The notes beneath the pieces are model-generated. The model was not told the DNA's origin and did not search any database. It saw only the letters and a list, made by a program, of their open reading frames with translations. Both the position numbers and the translations under genes were made by a program. From positions 9,062,193 to 9,126,192 of the forward strand of contig SCHM01000001.1 of the NCBI GenBank assembly GCA_004123355.1: a stretch of DNA of 64,000 nt, written 5' to 3'. This document shows, one piece after another, positions 1 through 12,523 of the stretch. Every line of letters begins with the position of its first letter. Positions within the stretch are counted from its first letter, which is position 1. Source of the stretch: Amphirosellinia nigrospora (Eukaryota > Ascomycota > Sordariomycetes > Xylariales > Xylariaceae).

Positions 1-1829
1 TATTATCGGCACAATTGATGGGATAATACTAAGCGAACCATTGACTGGTATGGCCATTTGAGACCCAAGGCAAGGGCTAAGAAGGCAAGGGCTAATGTAT
101 GGGTATTAATGGTGGCTATTGCTGATCAGGCCCTTACGCATAGACTTTTGCCTATTCTGTAGTATATCTTGTGAGGCTTTAACTATGAAGATTATAGCTG
201 AAGGCCTGAACACCAAGCTAAGGATCCCGCATGGCTACTTAAATAATTCAACAGCCTCACCTCTACCCTTCGTTACTTTTAATCAAATAGTTTTGCACCG
301 ATCCCTATCATCCCCCAAGCCAGAGACGTCCATCTTGCTAAAAATAACGAATGCTCTTGCTACCTACCGGAGTCAATGGTTTCGACGCCTGTGGCATTAG
401 CCAGGTACTTGAATGTCCCCAGCCTGCATTAACCCCCACGGTAGATCCTATAGTACCAGTTCCTGTCAAATTCACCTAAGCCCTTTGACTATTAGAGTTA
501 CAGAGACTTTAACCTCACTCTATATCTAAGGCTCAATGTTTAGTTTCCATCCAACGAATTTGCTCCATGCCTGCCAGGAAACAGGGATCTAGGCACACAG
601 ACAAAGAGACTTTCTCCATATAGTCAAGTAGTCAAATGGAGCCCACGGAGATGACTTCACTGATCCTCCGTGCAACAACAGATGTTGACACCCTACCCTT
701 GCGAGGTTCGTGACAATGCCCGTGAAGGCCAGGTTGGAAGCACCGATTTTGTGTAGTTTTATGTTTCAGTTGGAACCGTACCATTGCCACCTCAGTGACG
801 AGGATCAAGTGTAATCAAATACCATAGTCGTGAGGTGTGAAACAGCCTAGCCTGCATTCTCAACTTCTGAAGACTCGATTTATCTCTATGCATCAAAGAA
901 AAGGGGGGAGAGCAGGGGTCTCAGTGCACGTGTACAGTGCACTTCCTCGAGCCCAATGAAGTGCGAGATGACGAACAGGCAGTGTGGACACCCTTAGAGG
1001 TGCGCCGCAGTCAAATGTAAGCTCCGGGATCGGTTTGTCAACGAGCTAGCTGGTTGAGTTGATTCTCGCCAAGACGACAATTCATCCTTCGCGTCTCCTC
1101 GCAGTCAATTACTGTCATCTTGGGCAACTGTGTATAGCAATGCACTCGTACTGATGGGGTCTAGAATGGATTCTGAGAATGAAGCAGAGATGATTCTTGC
1201 CTGAGTCTGATGATACTGATGAGGTGGTTTGTGGTGTGCACCTTATTTGGGACGGTCACTACCTACCTAACCTAACCGTATGCCATCTTAAATTGCTTTC
1301 CTTGCTACCTTCCTATTCATTTTGGGTACCTTTGAAGCAATTATATGCTACGCTATACACCGTGTAGTGAGTTCAGTCTCCATGACGGAGACTTCTTGAG
1401 AATTAGAACACAGTCTCTTGAATTCGTTAGGGTAATGTATTCTCGTTACAAGGCAGATGAAGAGCGAGAAGGCCATGTTTATCATTATATATTGAGTGTC
1501 TCCCCATTTAGTTAGTAGAGTGGCCTCTGTACGAAGCCTAGTCTAGTCCTCTAACCCGCATAAAGTATACATGAGCTCAGTGGTGGCCTGCTGCCGATTA
1601 TGTTAAGCTTGATTGTTCGTTTACATATCAACGTGCATCCACCCCTGTTATCCCTACCTAAGTAATTATAGTTGTACCAAAGGTTGGAAATAATTGAGTG
1701 ACCCTATTATGTATTGCATTAAAGGCAGCTGGGCGATGATACCAAAAGAACGCTAATGCTCAATAATATATCACCTCGTCAAGTGGTACCGATGAGGAAT
1801 ATGTCCATGTCGCCAGAGATCTTTCTGAT
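1..1829. other. gene-poor left edge
   Basis: I see no supportable gene here. The open frame at 119-400 (+) has no recognisable motif, a mixed low-complexity look and stop-rich surroundings. The stretch lies downstream of the SCM3 stop codon, so its right end probably holds that gene's 3' untranslated region. A degraded repeat in the first 400 bases is possible but unproven. Confidence 0.4.
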
Positions 1830-4800
1830 CTACTTACAGCACGTCAGGCAGAAATCCCGCTCACATACGAATCCGTTTTCGCCGCACCGTCGTAAAGTCC
1901 CATGGGGTGAAGCTACTAAACTTGGAGGCTGTTGCGGAGTTCCACGGTGCCTCTTCGCCGGGCTACTGAGCAAGCGTTCGGCGACTGTGCGGGCTAAAGG
2001 TGAGCTATGAACTGCACTATTTCGTGCTTGCCGATTCTGAATGCGGCCTGCACGAAAGTCCGTTGCTGGAGGAATGCTTCCGCCGTGGTCGAAACTGAGA
2101 ATCCGATTCGGTGTCCGCGCAGACGAGGGGGATCCCGTTAGAAGACCATATTTTCGTGTTGTCTTGCTGGATATTGAGGATAGTGGTGGTTGATTTGTAT
2201 TGTCATCGGTGCTGGCACGAGAAAACGGGGAGCGAAACCTCGACACTGTGCTGGAAAACGAGCTCGCAATGCTGAGCTCGTCGTCGCTTTGGTCATCAAT
2301 GCCACCGGGTAAGAGGGAACTAAGCGGAAAGCGCTTGCTTGACGGCTTGAGGCGACGGCTATTTCGAGGTTTAGCTCCCTTGGAGCGGCCTTGTTTCCTT
2401 GTGGGTGTTGTAGGGGTTGGAGAGTCTACGGCTCGAGAAGTGCCTCTTAAGATTATTTCGGGCCCGGTAGGTGTCCCCAACTCGGGACTAGGGGACCTGC
2501 CAGTGCTGGTATTATTACGTTGAGCGCCTGTCCGTGTCCTACACGCTGATAGCCGTGATGTTAGCTCGGATATAGAATGATCATCAGATTCGGTCGGAAA
2601 GACGGAAAGGTCTTGATCCGGTAATTCTATGCTATGGGGTGAGGGACTTCGCTGGGGATATGCAGGATCTGAATCCAGTTGAAGACCATCAATTTCAGCG
2701 ATAGGCACGCTGGAAGACAATTGGCTAGGAGAATCGTGGTCCCGATCCTCACGTGTACCTGGTGCCTCGCAATTTGGGAGTATACAGTCTGCACTTAGGT
2801 GTGACTCAGACCGTACAGCTTCACGAACTGCGGAGAGTTCAGGACTTAAAGACACGATGTCCCGCTCATGTGTGGAAATCCGGGCTTCGTATGAAGTCAA
2901 CAATCTCGAAGTGCCAAGCACTTCATTAAATTGTAGATTAAAGCGCGGAGCATCGTCGTTTGGAGTGTGTTGGTGAACGGGGAGTAGTTCTTCCCCATGG
3001 GATTCGACCGACTTAGGACCTAAGTCATCTCGAGGGAGATCTTCTGTTTTGCGGGGTAAGGTCTCCAGCTCTTCTGATATGGTAGTTTCTGGAACCGGCA
3101 CTCCTGGAGTGGCTGGACTAGATATCTCTATTGTGCTATCTACAGCACCTTGCTGCGATGGTTCTGCTGGGGTGGCGATTGATACGATGTTGTTGGGGGG
3201 TTGCACTCGTCAACTAACATTGTCTCTATATTCTGTACTAGGCTCGTATGATTGGTGGTGTGCTCTTCGCCTCTACCCACATCTGCGATCGAGGAACCCT
3301 GTTGGTCGAGAGCCATTCTGTCATTTTCACTGTCGTAGTCCAACTCCTCCTCTATCTGAAGAGAGCTATTAGTAATGAAACAATTTGTGGTAGAATGGTC
3401 CACAACGGTTTGTGAAGACATTGGCTCCTGTCTGGCCTCAATGCCTATATTTTCGAGATTTTGCTCATCGCTCGGTGGAATATGTGCAAGGGGCGATTCT
3501 AACTGCTCCTGTGTTCTCTTCGGCTCCTGCTTTTGTGAATCTTGCAATGCTACAAGCTTAGGAGCGTTGTTTGGACTTTTAGGCGTTTGAATAGAATGCT
3601 TGACGATGGATCCTCGCGGCTCTTCAGTGGAATTTGGACGAGATTGGTGGAACACCGCACTCTCATGACTGCGTATTGGTGGTGATGTAGGTGGGCTACT
3701 CTCTAAGCGTGGTATTTCTCTGCTTTCATCAAACGATACCCTTTGTTCTATGTGTAGCTCTTCCGGGACCCCATCTATCACTGGCGTTGTCTGTTTAGCT
3801 GCCTGCTCTGGCTCCATTTCCACCGGGGACAAACGTTTCATCATCGGGATTATAATCTCAATTCTTCTTTCATTTGGTTGAAGTAAGCGGTTTTCGATAT
3901 TGGGCTCTTCAGTGTGATAGTAGTAGATCTAGGAGTTTCTGATTTCTTCGGCCGTCCTCTTTTGGGATGTGTAGGTGATGAATTACGGGAACTTCCGGCT
4001 ATTTGATGAGGTGCCGAGGAAAGTTTTGTCGTTCGGGGTTTCTTACTTTTATTCCGGATTGATTTATTTCCAAGGCCATCGGGCGGATTGTCCACACTAT
4101 CCTTTGTGGGACCAATTCCAAGAAATGGCGGATGTAGACCTGGCCTTTGGCTTGATAGATTTAAATCAGGGTTGGAAGTAATTGGTATTTGAGTCTTTTC
4201 GAGGACTTGTGAGTCGGCAGTAGGCAACTTATCTTGCTTGTTCCTACTAAGCAGAATATCGCCTTCTTCCATGTCGTCATCATTTAGTCTAGAAGTAGAG
4301 GCGGCGCGTAGAAGAAAAGACTTAGCGCTCACCAGTTTTCTGGCACCATGATGAGGCGGCGCACCAAAAGAGTCAAATTGATTCCTCGCTGCCCCAATAA
4401 GCGATGCCGGTTGACGATTGGGCTGGGCGGGTAAATCGGGGGCTTGCCATACCGGATCGATAGGGCCGTTTTTGAAAGGACTGGGACCAAAATCGAACGG
4501 GGGATAGGCATTGTAGGGCGAGGAAGAGAAGGCAAGTGATGACAGTCGATATGTTCCTAGCCCAGGAGTACTGTTCCATGGCGAACTAAACTGCCGACTC
4601 GAGTCCAGGCTGTGCTTGGGGCGGTTTGCGGGTGTGAGCGACTTCGATTGTGACTTCTCCCTCTTCTCTCGACCGCCCGACTTCCCGCTCAAGATCCTCT
4701 CCTCTTCGTCGCTGGACGGGGAATCCTTAGTGACGCCATCCTTCTGCATCTCCAGCGACTGAACATGGCCATTGTCTACCTCGATCTCGTCGGTATAAAA

Positions 4801-5037
4801 GTTGATGACGTCGTCGTCGCCGTCGAAATCTTTGCCGTACTTTGCGAAAATGTCTTCAAAAGTGGATTTGAGCCTTGTGGCAGCTTTGGCACGGCCCTTG
4901 TCGAGCTGGTACATGGGGTCCTGTGACGCATCGAATTGGGCGGCGGTCATAGACAGCTCATCTTGGTTTTCCTCGTCATCATCGTCGACACCGAGGAGAG
5001 ACGAGTCGAGCCTCAGCCGTTTTGAAGGGGGCTCCAT
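1830..5037 (-). CDS. SCM3: centromere histone chaperone Scm3 (HJURP family)
   Basis: Scm3 escorts the CENP-A-type histone H3 to centromeric chromatin in the nucleus. The N-terminus has a basic KRLRL patch, an acidic run, and then (residues about 30-105) the family block: QDPMYQLDKGRAKAATRLK, FEDIFAKYGKDF and EIEVDNGHV. An AT-hook core, KRGRPKK, lies near residue 360. The long middle is disordered and Ser/Pro-rich. The last 18 residues form a cysteine cluster, C-x6-C-x4-C-x2-C-C, a plausible metal-binding end of the sort reported for extended fungal Scm3 proteins. The coding region lies in three successive frames with no convincing splice sites. Both steps need one added base, the second in a G6 run on the + strand (3195-3200). 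The span is 3208 bases, so two added bases give 1070 whole codons. An intronless gene of about 1069 residues with two sequence errors is the simplest reading. The extreme C-terminal half is less certain. Confidence 0.75.
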
Positions 5038-5770
5038 TCTAGATTGTGTCGCGATAGTGTGCGCATCGTAATTTCGTAGAGGTTTGCTATTTACCTATCA
5101 ATAGGTAGCCATGAAAGGGGCGAAGATGCGCCCATGAGGCATCAAATGCGAGACGGCGTTGACAATGCGACAGCAGCCATGCACTGTCGCGGTCCGGAAA
5201 CATTGAGTTCCCGTATTGGTGTTAAAGTGTCACAAAGCGCGGTGGACCTGATTAGGTAACCCTATTCTTCTGGACTTACCTTTACAGTATAGTGACGCTA
5301 ACTATATCTGGACATAATCTCGACGCGTCGGCAGCTGACCCCGCGTCGGAGACCTGCTATCGATAATGTAGATATCACATTGACCCGCTTCATGCGGAAG
5401 GGATGACCCGGGTTCGCACATGACGTACCCAAGTGTACGACGGGCGAGCGTGCTGCACCTGTCTCAACATCATAACTTGAGGTATTCTTCGTCAACCTTG
5501 GATAATAATTCGAGCTGTATATCCAAGCCAGGAACCAGAGGTTGTAGGAACAGTATAGAAAGTTCCCCACGTGAAGGGTGTAGGTTCCATTGCTTCGCTT
5601 CCCCTACGATACCGACTCTGGTGCTGACTACCTGTATGCGACAGCTACTCGACTCTGCATGTCAAGGCGCACTCCGTTTCAGTTGCTCTACCACGCAACA
5701 TACCTTTTTCACCCCAACTAAATGTGTAGCACGGGGTTCTGCCCGTTGCTAGTCTCATACTTTCCAAACC
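5038..5770. promoter_or_regulatory. divergent intergenic region SCM3/ATG6
   Basis: About 730 bases separate the start codons of two genes transcribed away from each other, so this stretch should contain both promoters. I see no TATA element that I would defend. Short open frames on both strands inside it (5298-5570, 5420-5752) have no recognisable content. Confidence 0.5.
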
Positions 5771-7355
5771 ATGTATTGCCAAAAATGCCGGAATCCTCTA
5801 AAGCTAGATGGGTCATTAGCCGACCTGAATCCCGCCGCCTTTGACCTCTTAGTTGGTTCGTCTTCGCCCTCATCATCATCGCCTGCGAGTCTCTTGACGT
5901 CTGCTAACTCACATGCGCGCTCCTCTCATAGCCTCGTCAGCCCAACAACCACCGAAACGCTCTCAATCTGCACGATCCTCTTATCCCCACGAATCCGAAC
6001 GGCGAGCCCTATATGACCGGGTTGCGAAAAACACCGGCCCGCCGGTTTTCAAGAAGCAAGGTAGTGGCGTGCGCAGTGATGGACATCCTCGCGATAGTTC
6101 CGCTATGTCATTCGTGCTTTTGACAGAGTCCCAAGTTGCTCCACCGAGGCTGACGACTCCCCACGAACAACCAGGCCCCAGCCAACAGCGTCGAGCATCG
6201 TTCACTACAGGCCAGCGCGCTGATGGCAGGACAGCCCAGCCCCACGAAGCAGAGCGTGTCAACAGACTATTCGAAATTCTGTCTGCACGGTCTGATATTG
6301 ACCACCCTGTCTGTGTTGAATGTGCTGAGATGCTCGTGGATGGGCTTCAGAAGAGACTCGAATCTAGCGTACGCGAACGGGACGCCTACGCTAGCTACTT
6401 GAAACAAGTCCAGGCCGACGTCCCTACGGCGGAAGAAGTCGCCGAAGCGGAACGTCGCCTGACCGAGGCGGGGAAAGAGGAGCAGGAGGCCATGAAAGAA
6501 TTAGAAGAGCTTGAGAGAGAAAAGGCAGCCCTGGACGCAGAGATAATGGCCCTTGAAGAGGAGTCTAACAAATTAGACGACGAAGAAGAACAGTTCTGGC
6601 GGGAGCGCAATGCCTTTGGCTCGAAGCTCAGCGAGTTTCAGAATGAGAGAGACAGCATCAACTCCAAATTCGATCATGATTCCCAACTCCTGACAAAACT
6701 ACAACGTGCAAATGTGTACAACGATACCTTCTCTATACATCACGATGGTAATTTTGCCACAATCAACGGTCTCAGGTTGGGGAAGTTATCGTCAAAGCCT
6801 GTAGATTGGCCCGAGATTAATGCGGCCTGGGGCCAAGCGCTCTTACTGGTCGTCACGGTAGCCGATAAGCTCGGATACAAGTTTGATGGATACGAGCCCC
6901 AACCGATGGGCTCGGCGTCAAAAATCATCAAGTACGAACATATATCGCCTTCTTCGAGCCGAGTGGGTGCCCATAGAAGCGGGCCCCCGCCTGCCCCTAA
7001 GAAGAGCGTGCTTGATCTCTACTGTACAGGCGATCTTCCCTTACAAATGTTGTGGAATAGGAGCTTCGACAAAGGTATGGTGGCTTTCCTAGAACTGGTC
7101 AGGCAACTGGGGGTCTTTGTACACGAGCAGACCAAAGTGGATAGCGGGACCCACGCATATCCCACGAGTCCTCTAGTTTTGCCTTACAAAATTGAAGGTG
7201 ACAAGATTGGCGACGACAGGATTGGCCATTTTAGCATTAGGTTGGGAATCACCAACGATGAAGGGTGGACGAAGGCGTGCAAGTTCGCGTTAACATGTTG
7301 TAAGTTCCTCATTGCACATGCGAGCAATGTAAGCTATTTGGCAAATGGGCGTTAG
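5771..7355 (+). CDS. ATG6: Atg6/Beclin-1/Vps30, PI3-kinase complex subunit
   Basis: Beclin-1 homologue, a scaffold subunit of the Vps34 PI3-kinase complexes that act in autophagosome formation and vacuolar sorting. The N-terminus carries the CxxC-containing fungal signature CQKCRNPLKLDGSL and then LNPAAFDLLV. After a linker come SAMSFVLLTESQV, the HPVCVECAEMLVDGLQ segment, a long Glu/Lys-rich coiled coil (about 150-260), and the C-terminal Beclin domain (FATINGLRLGK, EINAAWGQALLL, LGYKFDGYEP), ending at LTCCKFLIAHASN. The length of about 502 residues fits fungal Atg6. One intron is proposed at 5856-5931 (76 bases: donor GTTCGT, branch GCTAAC, acceptor ATAG). With it, exons of 85 and 1424 bases sum to 503 codons. 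No missing bases are needed. Its partner ATG14 lies about 20 kb downstream. Confidence 0.93.
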
Positions 7356-8500
7356 TTTTTGGCCGTTGGTCGAGTATTGTGGCATTACATATACCAGAGT
7401 TGGCGTTTAATGGCTTTCGTTTAGACTACATGGGAAGATATCGAAAACTCGATATTGTGGCGCGGCGTTGACATTCCATAATCTTGACTAATTATCATTT
7501 ACCATCTTTATTAAGCGCCAGCCATTGCAATGGGGTTCTTTTAAATGCTATGTTAGCCTGGGAACCTGCCCTTGGAGTTTGTCCTAACCTTCGTTATTCC
7601 TCTTAAGGCGTAACAATAGGTAATTATGAGGCTGAGTGTAAGTGTTTACATTTACGTTTTTTTGTGTCCTGAACCGTGTAACTGGGCCCTATGTTGTGCT
7701 ACTCTGTGGTGGTGAAGCTAGTATAGGCTTGAGACATTTCCAGATGCGGTACAACTCGAGTCATAATCGAGCGCCGTAACAGGCGGATAAATGAAGTGGA
7801 TAAGGCTTGAAGACATCTTTCTGTTGGCGACGTCGCCAATTGGGGGTTCGCGCTGGTCAAAGCAAATTGTGCCAATTAATGTTAGTCAGGGGTCACACCT
7901 GGAACAGCGCTTCGAAAACCTTCTCTAGACGGAAATCGACGTTGATTCTCATTCTGCTTGCCGTTGTGTGCTTATAGTCACTTGCCGGCGTGATTGGTGA
8001 TGCTATCTCTATAAAATGGGATCTGTCGTTTTGTTTCCTGAGGGCCTTATTTTTCTTCGATGTTGCGCGTCTCCTAGTAACAATTTTTTAGTTGACTGTA
8101 GTTATCCGAAGCCAGTTAGCGAATAACGATGCCACATGAGAGAAGCGGTATTATTGGTGCAATAATATGTTTTATAGGTATGAAGCACTACCCAGCAAAG
8201 ATATATGGTTGCCATAGAGACTCGTAACAGGCACTAGCCTACCATTGCAAGGCTACGTTAGGTATTTAGTCACTGATACCGAATAGGGCACATAACCTTT
8301 AGTTGTATTGCTGCAGATAGCCGCGCTTCTATGATCTCTTACCTTACCACACATGTCGAGTTGCTGATAGCTTACGTATTGTGAAGCCACATGCATAGAC
8401 CCCCTTCTCAACAACCCCTCCCCAAAGCCTTGTGAGTTTATCAAGTCGTAAACACCATCCTAAACCAACGTTGAAAAGCGGAACCTTCAACAAAGGAAAC
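7356..8500. other. intergenic, no gene seen
   Basis: About 1.1 kb between ATG6 and the methyltransferase, both on the + strand. No open frame with recognisable content on either strand. It should hold the ATG6 3' end and the promoter of the next gene. Confidence 0.5.
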
Positions 8501-9646
8501 ATGGCCGACACATCAGCTCATCTGCCTACAACTTCACCGGGCGGAGGTGAGACACAGATGGACATCATCAACAAACCAATCGCGGATGCCAACCGTCAAA
8601 TCAAACTCTACCTTGTGGAGAGAGTTCCCGAGTTTCGGGAGTTGGAAGAAGTGAGGGACGAGGTATTTACAATCGTGAGAAGTACTACATGAGGAGTGGC
8701 TCGCTTACACTCGACAGGGCTCGAACAACCCCGCCGGCGATGCGTACTTTGCGCAAGAGCAACCCCAGGCAGATTACTACCACTACAAACAAGCCCGTAT
8801 CTTCTTCCGCGTGATGGGACGTATTGGTACAGAGATTCGCCGCGTGACAGGTGTCTTCAACATTAAAACACCACGAGACGGGCCGCCAAGGATCCTCGAT
8901 ATGTGCATGGCACCCGGAGCCTTCCTCGATCTCGCTATGGAGCATAATCCAGGGGCCACGCTCATGCCTTTACTCTTCCTCTTGAAAAAGGCGGACACAA
9001 AGTTCTTATTCCGCAGCACCCCAACATCACCATCCATTTCGTCGATATTAACATGTTAGGGGCGGACATGGGTCTCGACGCTATCCCTCAAGAGCATCCG
9101 GAGGCCCAAGACTTTCTTCCCCGCAGCCTCTCCCCTGATGCCGCCTTTGATATCGTCATCTGCGATGGACAGGCGCTCAGAATCCACGGTCGAGCGGCAT
9201 ATAGGAAGAAAACTGAGTCTGCTCGGTTGCGTTTTACGCAGTTGGCCATCGCTCTCCAGCACATTAAGCCGGGCGGGACCATGCTAGTTCTCCTGCACAC
9301 AATCGATACTTGGAGATCAATTCTACTCCTACGTACCTTCTGCGGGTTTTCTAATGTACGGCTCTTTAAACCGACCTCGGCCCGCGCGACACGCTCGTCG
9401 TGCTATATGGTCGCGTCCAACATCCAACCACGACACGAGGACGCTCTCCGAGCTGTGAATACGTGGAAGATGCTATGGAAGTCTGCTACATTCGATACGG
9501 AGGAAGCCTTTTGCCGTTTATCTCTGTCGCTCGAGCCGCCTGTCGAACAGGTCCTTGAGGATTTCGGGCCGACGCTTGTGAGGTTGGGGAGGAAAGTGTG
9601 GGAAATACAGGCGAATGCCTTGGGAAACGCCCCCGTTCATCCGTAA
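8501..9646 (+). CDS. FtsJ-like SAM-dependent methyltransferase
   Basis: A Rossmann-fold methyltransferase of the FtsJ/RrmJ type, a family that methylates RNA ribose positions; the substrate here is unknown. The SAM-binding motif I is ILDMCMAPGAFLDLA. The next strand ends at VDINMLGADMG, the motif IV-like acidic site is FDIVICDGQ, and LQHIKPGGTMLVLLH is the usual strand before the last helix. The start at 8501 (MADTSAH) is preferred over the in-frame ATG at 8432 because the extra 23 residues look like leader sequence. An intron at 8663-8717 (55 bases, GTATTT...GACAG) joins VRDE to GSNNPAGDAYF. A one-base shortfall near 8952-8960, just after a G4 run, shifts the frame between HNPGA and HAFTLPLEKGGHK. 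Exons of 162 and 929 bases plus that base give whole codons. The C-terminus (about 190 residues after motif I) matches a filamentous-fungal family, not the short bacterial enzyme. Confidence 0.72.
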
Positions 9647-10327
9647 TTCAGGGCTTAGAGGAAGGAATCGCATCAACCCCAAATACCTTGAGGTTTGCAC
9701 TCGAGGTACAATTGTACAGAGAATTTGGTGCTCTGTGGCCAATGCTATCAGAGTACAAGCACCGCAGAGAGTGTGGCGCAGTGCATAATATCTGCATGAC
9801 TGAGCGAAAGGAGTACCTAGGTATGGGATTGGACTTGTGTATCACGATTATGTGGTTATCTTCCAAAATAGGTTGAGCCCTTACGATAAATCACAACGTC
9901 GTCATAGCCCAGTAGCTTAGGACTGCTAGGAAAGAACACTGAGAGGTTATGTGCTCGTACCTTCCCTATATTACTACCTTTAAGCCATTTTTAGGATGTG
10001 GCCGCCGCATAGCCTGTGGCGCCACTGTGTGACCTGCCTAGGTACCTACATATGCAGGTAGTTATAATTGGCTCTGTTATGACGGACCTGTTGGCTTTCT
10101 TATTGCTTCCACGCCACCAAACGCTGGTTGGTAGACGGGGAAAAGATGTCGCACAACATGCGCCTATTTTTGTAAACCGGGTTGTGTCATAGAGAGCTGA
10201 GCCTCACCACGCACAATTACTGAAGTAAGCGTCTTTTATATGTTATTCCTTTTAGGCCATGGTTTGGAAGGCATGACTTGTTCTGCTCTTTGACTATCTG
10301 CCTCCAGCATCCGGAAATCCTGCCAGA
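9647..10327. other. intergenic, no gene seen
   Basis: About 680 bases between two + strand genes. It includes a palindromic CCTAGGTACC-type patch near 10038-10060, a motif that recurs in other intergenic regions of this window. No coding content recognised. Confidence 0.45.
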
Positions 10328-12380
10328 ATGTCGCGCGAGCCGTGGGCCAATGTGAGTCTAACAGAGTCTTCAGACACATTAACGCTATCTTCTCAAAGAC
10401 ACCAGTGGAACCGAGAGACCACCACTCCAGGAATATACCACAATGATGCCATCCACAACGAAGAAATGTATCTACCTTCACAGTATGAGTCTCGAGAATC
10501 CCAGGAGATCAATCGGGGGTTACCAATGAGACCTGATAGTTGTGCGTCGGACAAATCCCGCGACGATCAAACTAGCGCACTGGAAAGAAAGAGGTCACGG
10601 ATGAGGGGATGGTCGCTTGAGATGTTTGGGTTGTTATTAACGCTAGCTTCTTTTATCTCGCTTCTGATTGTATTGAAAAAGGTCGATAATCAACCTTTAT
10701 TAACCTGGCATTTTCCTTTCTCAGTCAACACGGTTGTTTCATCGCTTTCTATCGTCATCAAGACACCCTTGGCTTTCGCCGTCGGCTCTTGCCTGGGGCA
10801 GGGGAAGTGGTCCTGGTTTACGAAGCGATCCGGCCCACTGTCCGGGTTTGTCACCTTTGACGACGCCAGTCGTGGCCCGCTTGGGTGTGTTGCCCTGCTA
10901 TGGTGGCTGAAGTCGAGGTAAGTCTCCTTAGGTATTGTTGAGCGACTGAACGGCCTGAATCGGTATTGACAAGAGTCGGCCAGACATTGGGCATCCTTGG
11001 GTGCTTGGGTCACCTTACTACTGCTCGGGTAGACCCATTTTGGCAAGCGGTAATCCAATACGACGGCAGACTGGTTTCTACTGGACATAACGATTCTTCG
11101 ATATTAACATCTCGAGAGCTAGATGTTGGGGATTGGTACGGTGAGAGCGTAGCGACAGAGGATTACCACGGAAACGAAAATGGTAGGTAACACCTGAGAC
11201 TTTTCTTTTGGTTAGCCAAACCATCCAATTCACAATTAGGCTCAAAGATTTGTTATTTAGCGATTCTATCTGTGTGGATTGCGTCGCAGGCGAACTTTCG
11301 TTCATAGAGTCTATTGCGCCTGGAACAACTGCCATGAGGAAGCTATGAAGGATTGTTTCTAACTTCTCCTCCTGCAGTTTATAATGAATATTGAGTTTTT
11401 CCAGATATTGGTTTTTCATCGACCATGTTAATTGCGGTCGTTAATTCATCTACGTCCAGTTCGACACAACCACCTGGAATTTCTTGTCGAACAGGAAACT
11501 GTACCTGGCCCCTTTATACAACGCTTGGCATGTGTAATACTTGCTTCGATGTAACAAAGCAAGTTGTCAAAGAGCGAAGCGTCGGTATGCCAGATGAGAG
11601 CATCTTCTCGTCATGCCACGACAGAAGTTGGAATTCTGTGCGTTGGCATATGAGGCGCGGATGAGAGACGGACTCCCGATAGAATCCACCATTTCTAGAT
11701 CGACAGCGAGAGTGGGTAGTTCGTACAGTCCTAGTGGAGACCTCAGTCCCGAGATCCGGGGCTATATCCAGCAGGATTTCGGTTATAGCCTTCTATCAAG
11801 TGGCAACGAAGCATTCGAATTGGGAAACTCGGCCGATTTCTCTTCAGTCATACCCCGTTATGATCTACAAGTAACCCTATCGGACGATATAGATCTCAAA
11901 AGCTCTCCACGAATTTTCAACATTACCCAAAAGTCTATTGTCACGATGGCATACAATTTATACCAAAATGTTACGCTTGAGAGCATTACGTATGCTATAT
12001 CGAACACGACGAATGTCACACAGACGTTTGACAATGCCGCACGTCTCCTGACATATCGAATGAGGGAGATAGATGGATCAACAACGCTGGGTTTCTCGGA
12101 GCAGTGGGTTGTCTTCATACACGTGAGATGGAACTTTATAATTTTCCCGGTCATCGTCCTGATATCTGGTTATATCTTCACGATAGGTGCCGTGGTTGAA
12201 TCTGATCGTCTAGAGTTGAAGATAATGAAGAGCGATACGATTGCTAGCCTGCTTTGGGGCCTAGATGCCGGCACCAGACAATACCTGAGATTCGAGGAGC
12301 AGCAGTATAATCGCTACTCGGATAAGTTCATGGTAAAGTTGACTAGCGAGGTGGACGGGGTACAATTACGGGCTTTGTAG
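10328..12380 (+). CDS. DUF3176 family membrane protein
   Basis: A fungal DUF3176 protein of unknown function; these are expanded, variable membrane proteins. The cytosolic N-terminus (about 95 residues) is polar. A first membrane segment (FGLLLTLASFISLLIVL) is followed by the family block TPLAFAVGSCLGQGKW and FDDASRGPLG, a second segment (HWASLGAW...), an external cysteine motif CRTGNCTWP, and a C-terminal segment FIIFPVIVLISGYIFTIGAV leading into a cytosolic tail. An intron at 10918-10983 (donor GTAAGT) joins KSR to HWASLG. One base is missing at the GGG of 11027-11029 (LLLG to VDPFWQAV) and another between about 11590 and 11660. The stretch 11183-11424 probably contains one or two further introns that I could not place. 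It converges tail to tail with the HET gene. Confidence 0.72.
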
Positions 12381-12523
12381 TTGGATTATGGTCAATTCTT
12401 GTCGTGGGGGGTTGATTTATCCACGTCACTCATTATGTTGCCATTTCTCTAAATGTCGCACAAGTTCACATGACACTGATCCCTAACCGGAGCTAAACTA
12501 AGATGAATTTGCGCATGTCTTGT

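Noticed and set aside
119-400. Open frame of 93 codons on the + strand near the left edge.
   Set aside because: No motif, no likely partner exons, and stop-rich surroundings; nothing separates it from chance.
3850-3990. An intron joining the first two SCM3 frames.
   Set aside because: The only nearby GT donor (about 3983) would remove the AT-hook segment, and no GT lies between it and the next frame; one missing base is simpler.
7356-8500. The in-frame ATG at 8432 as start of the methyltransferase.
   Set aside because: The extra 23 residues look like untranslated leader, and the downstream MADTSAH start is a better beginning for this family; the upstream start cannot be excluded.
10918-10983. 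Treating the + strand frame at 10966-11190 as a separate small gene.
   Set aside because: After the proposed intron it continues the DUF3176 protein (KSR-HWASLGAW...VDPFWQAVIQYD).
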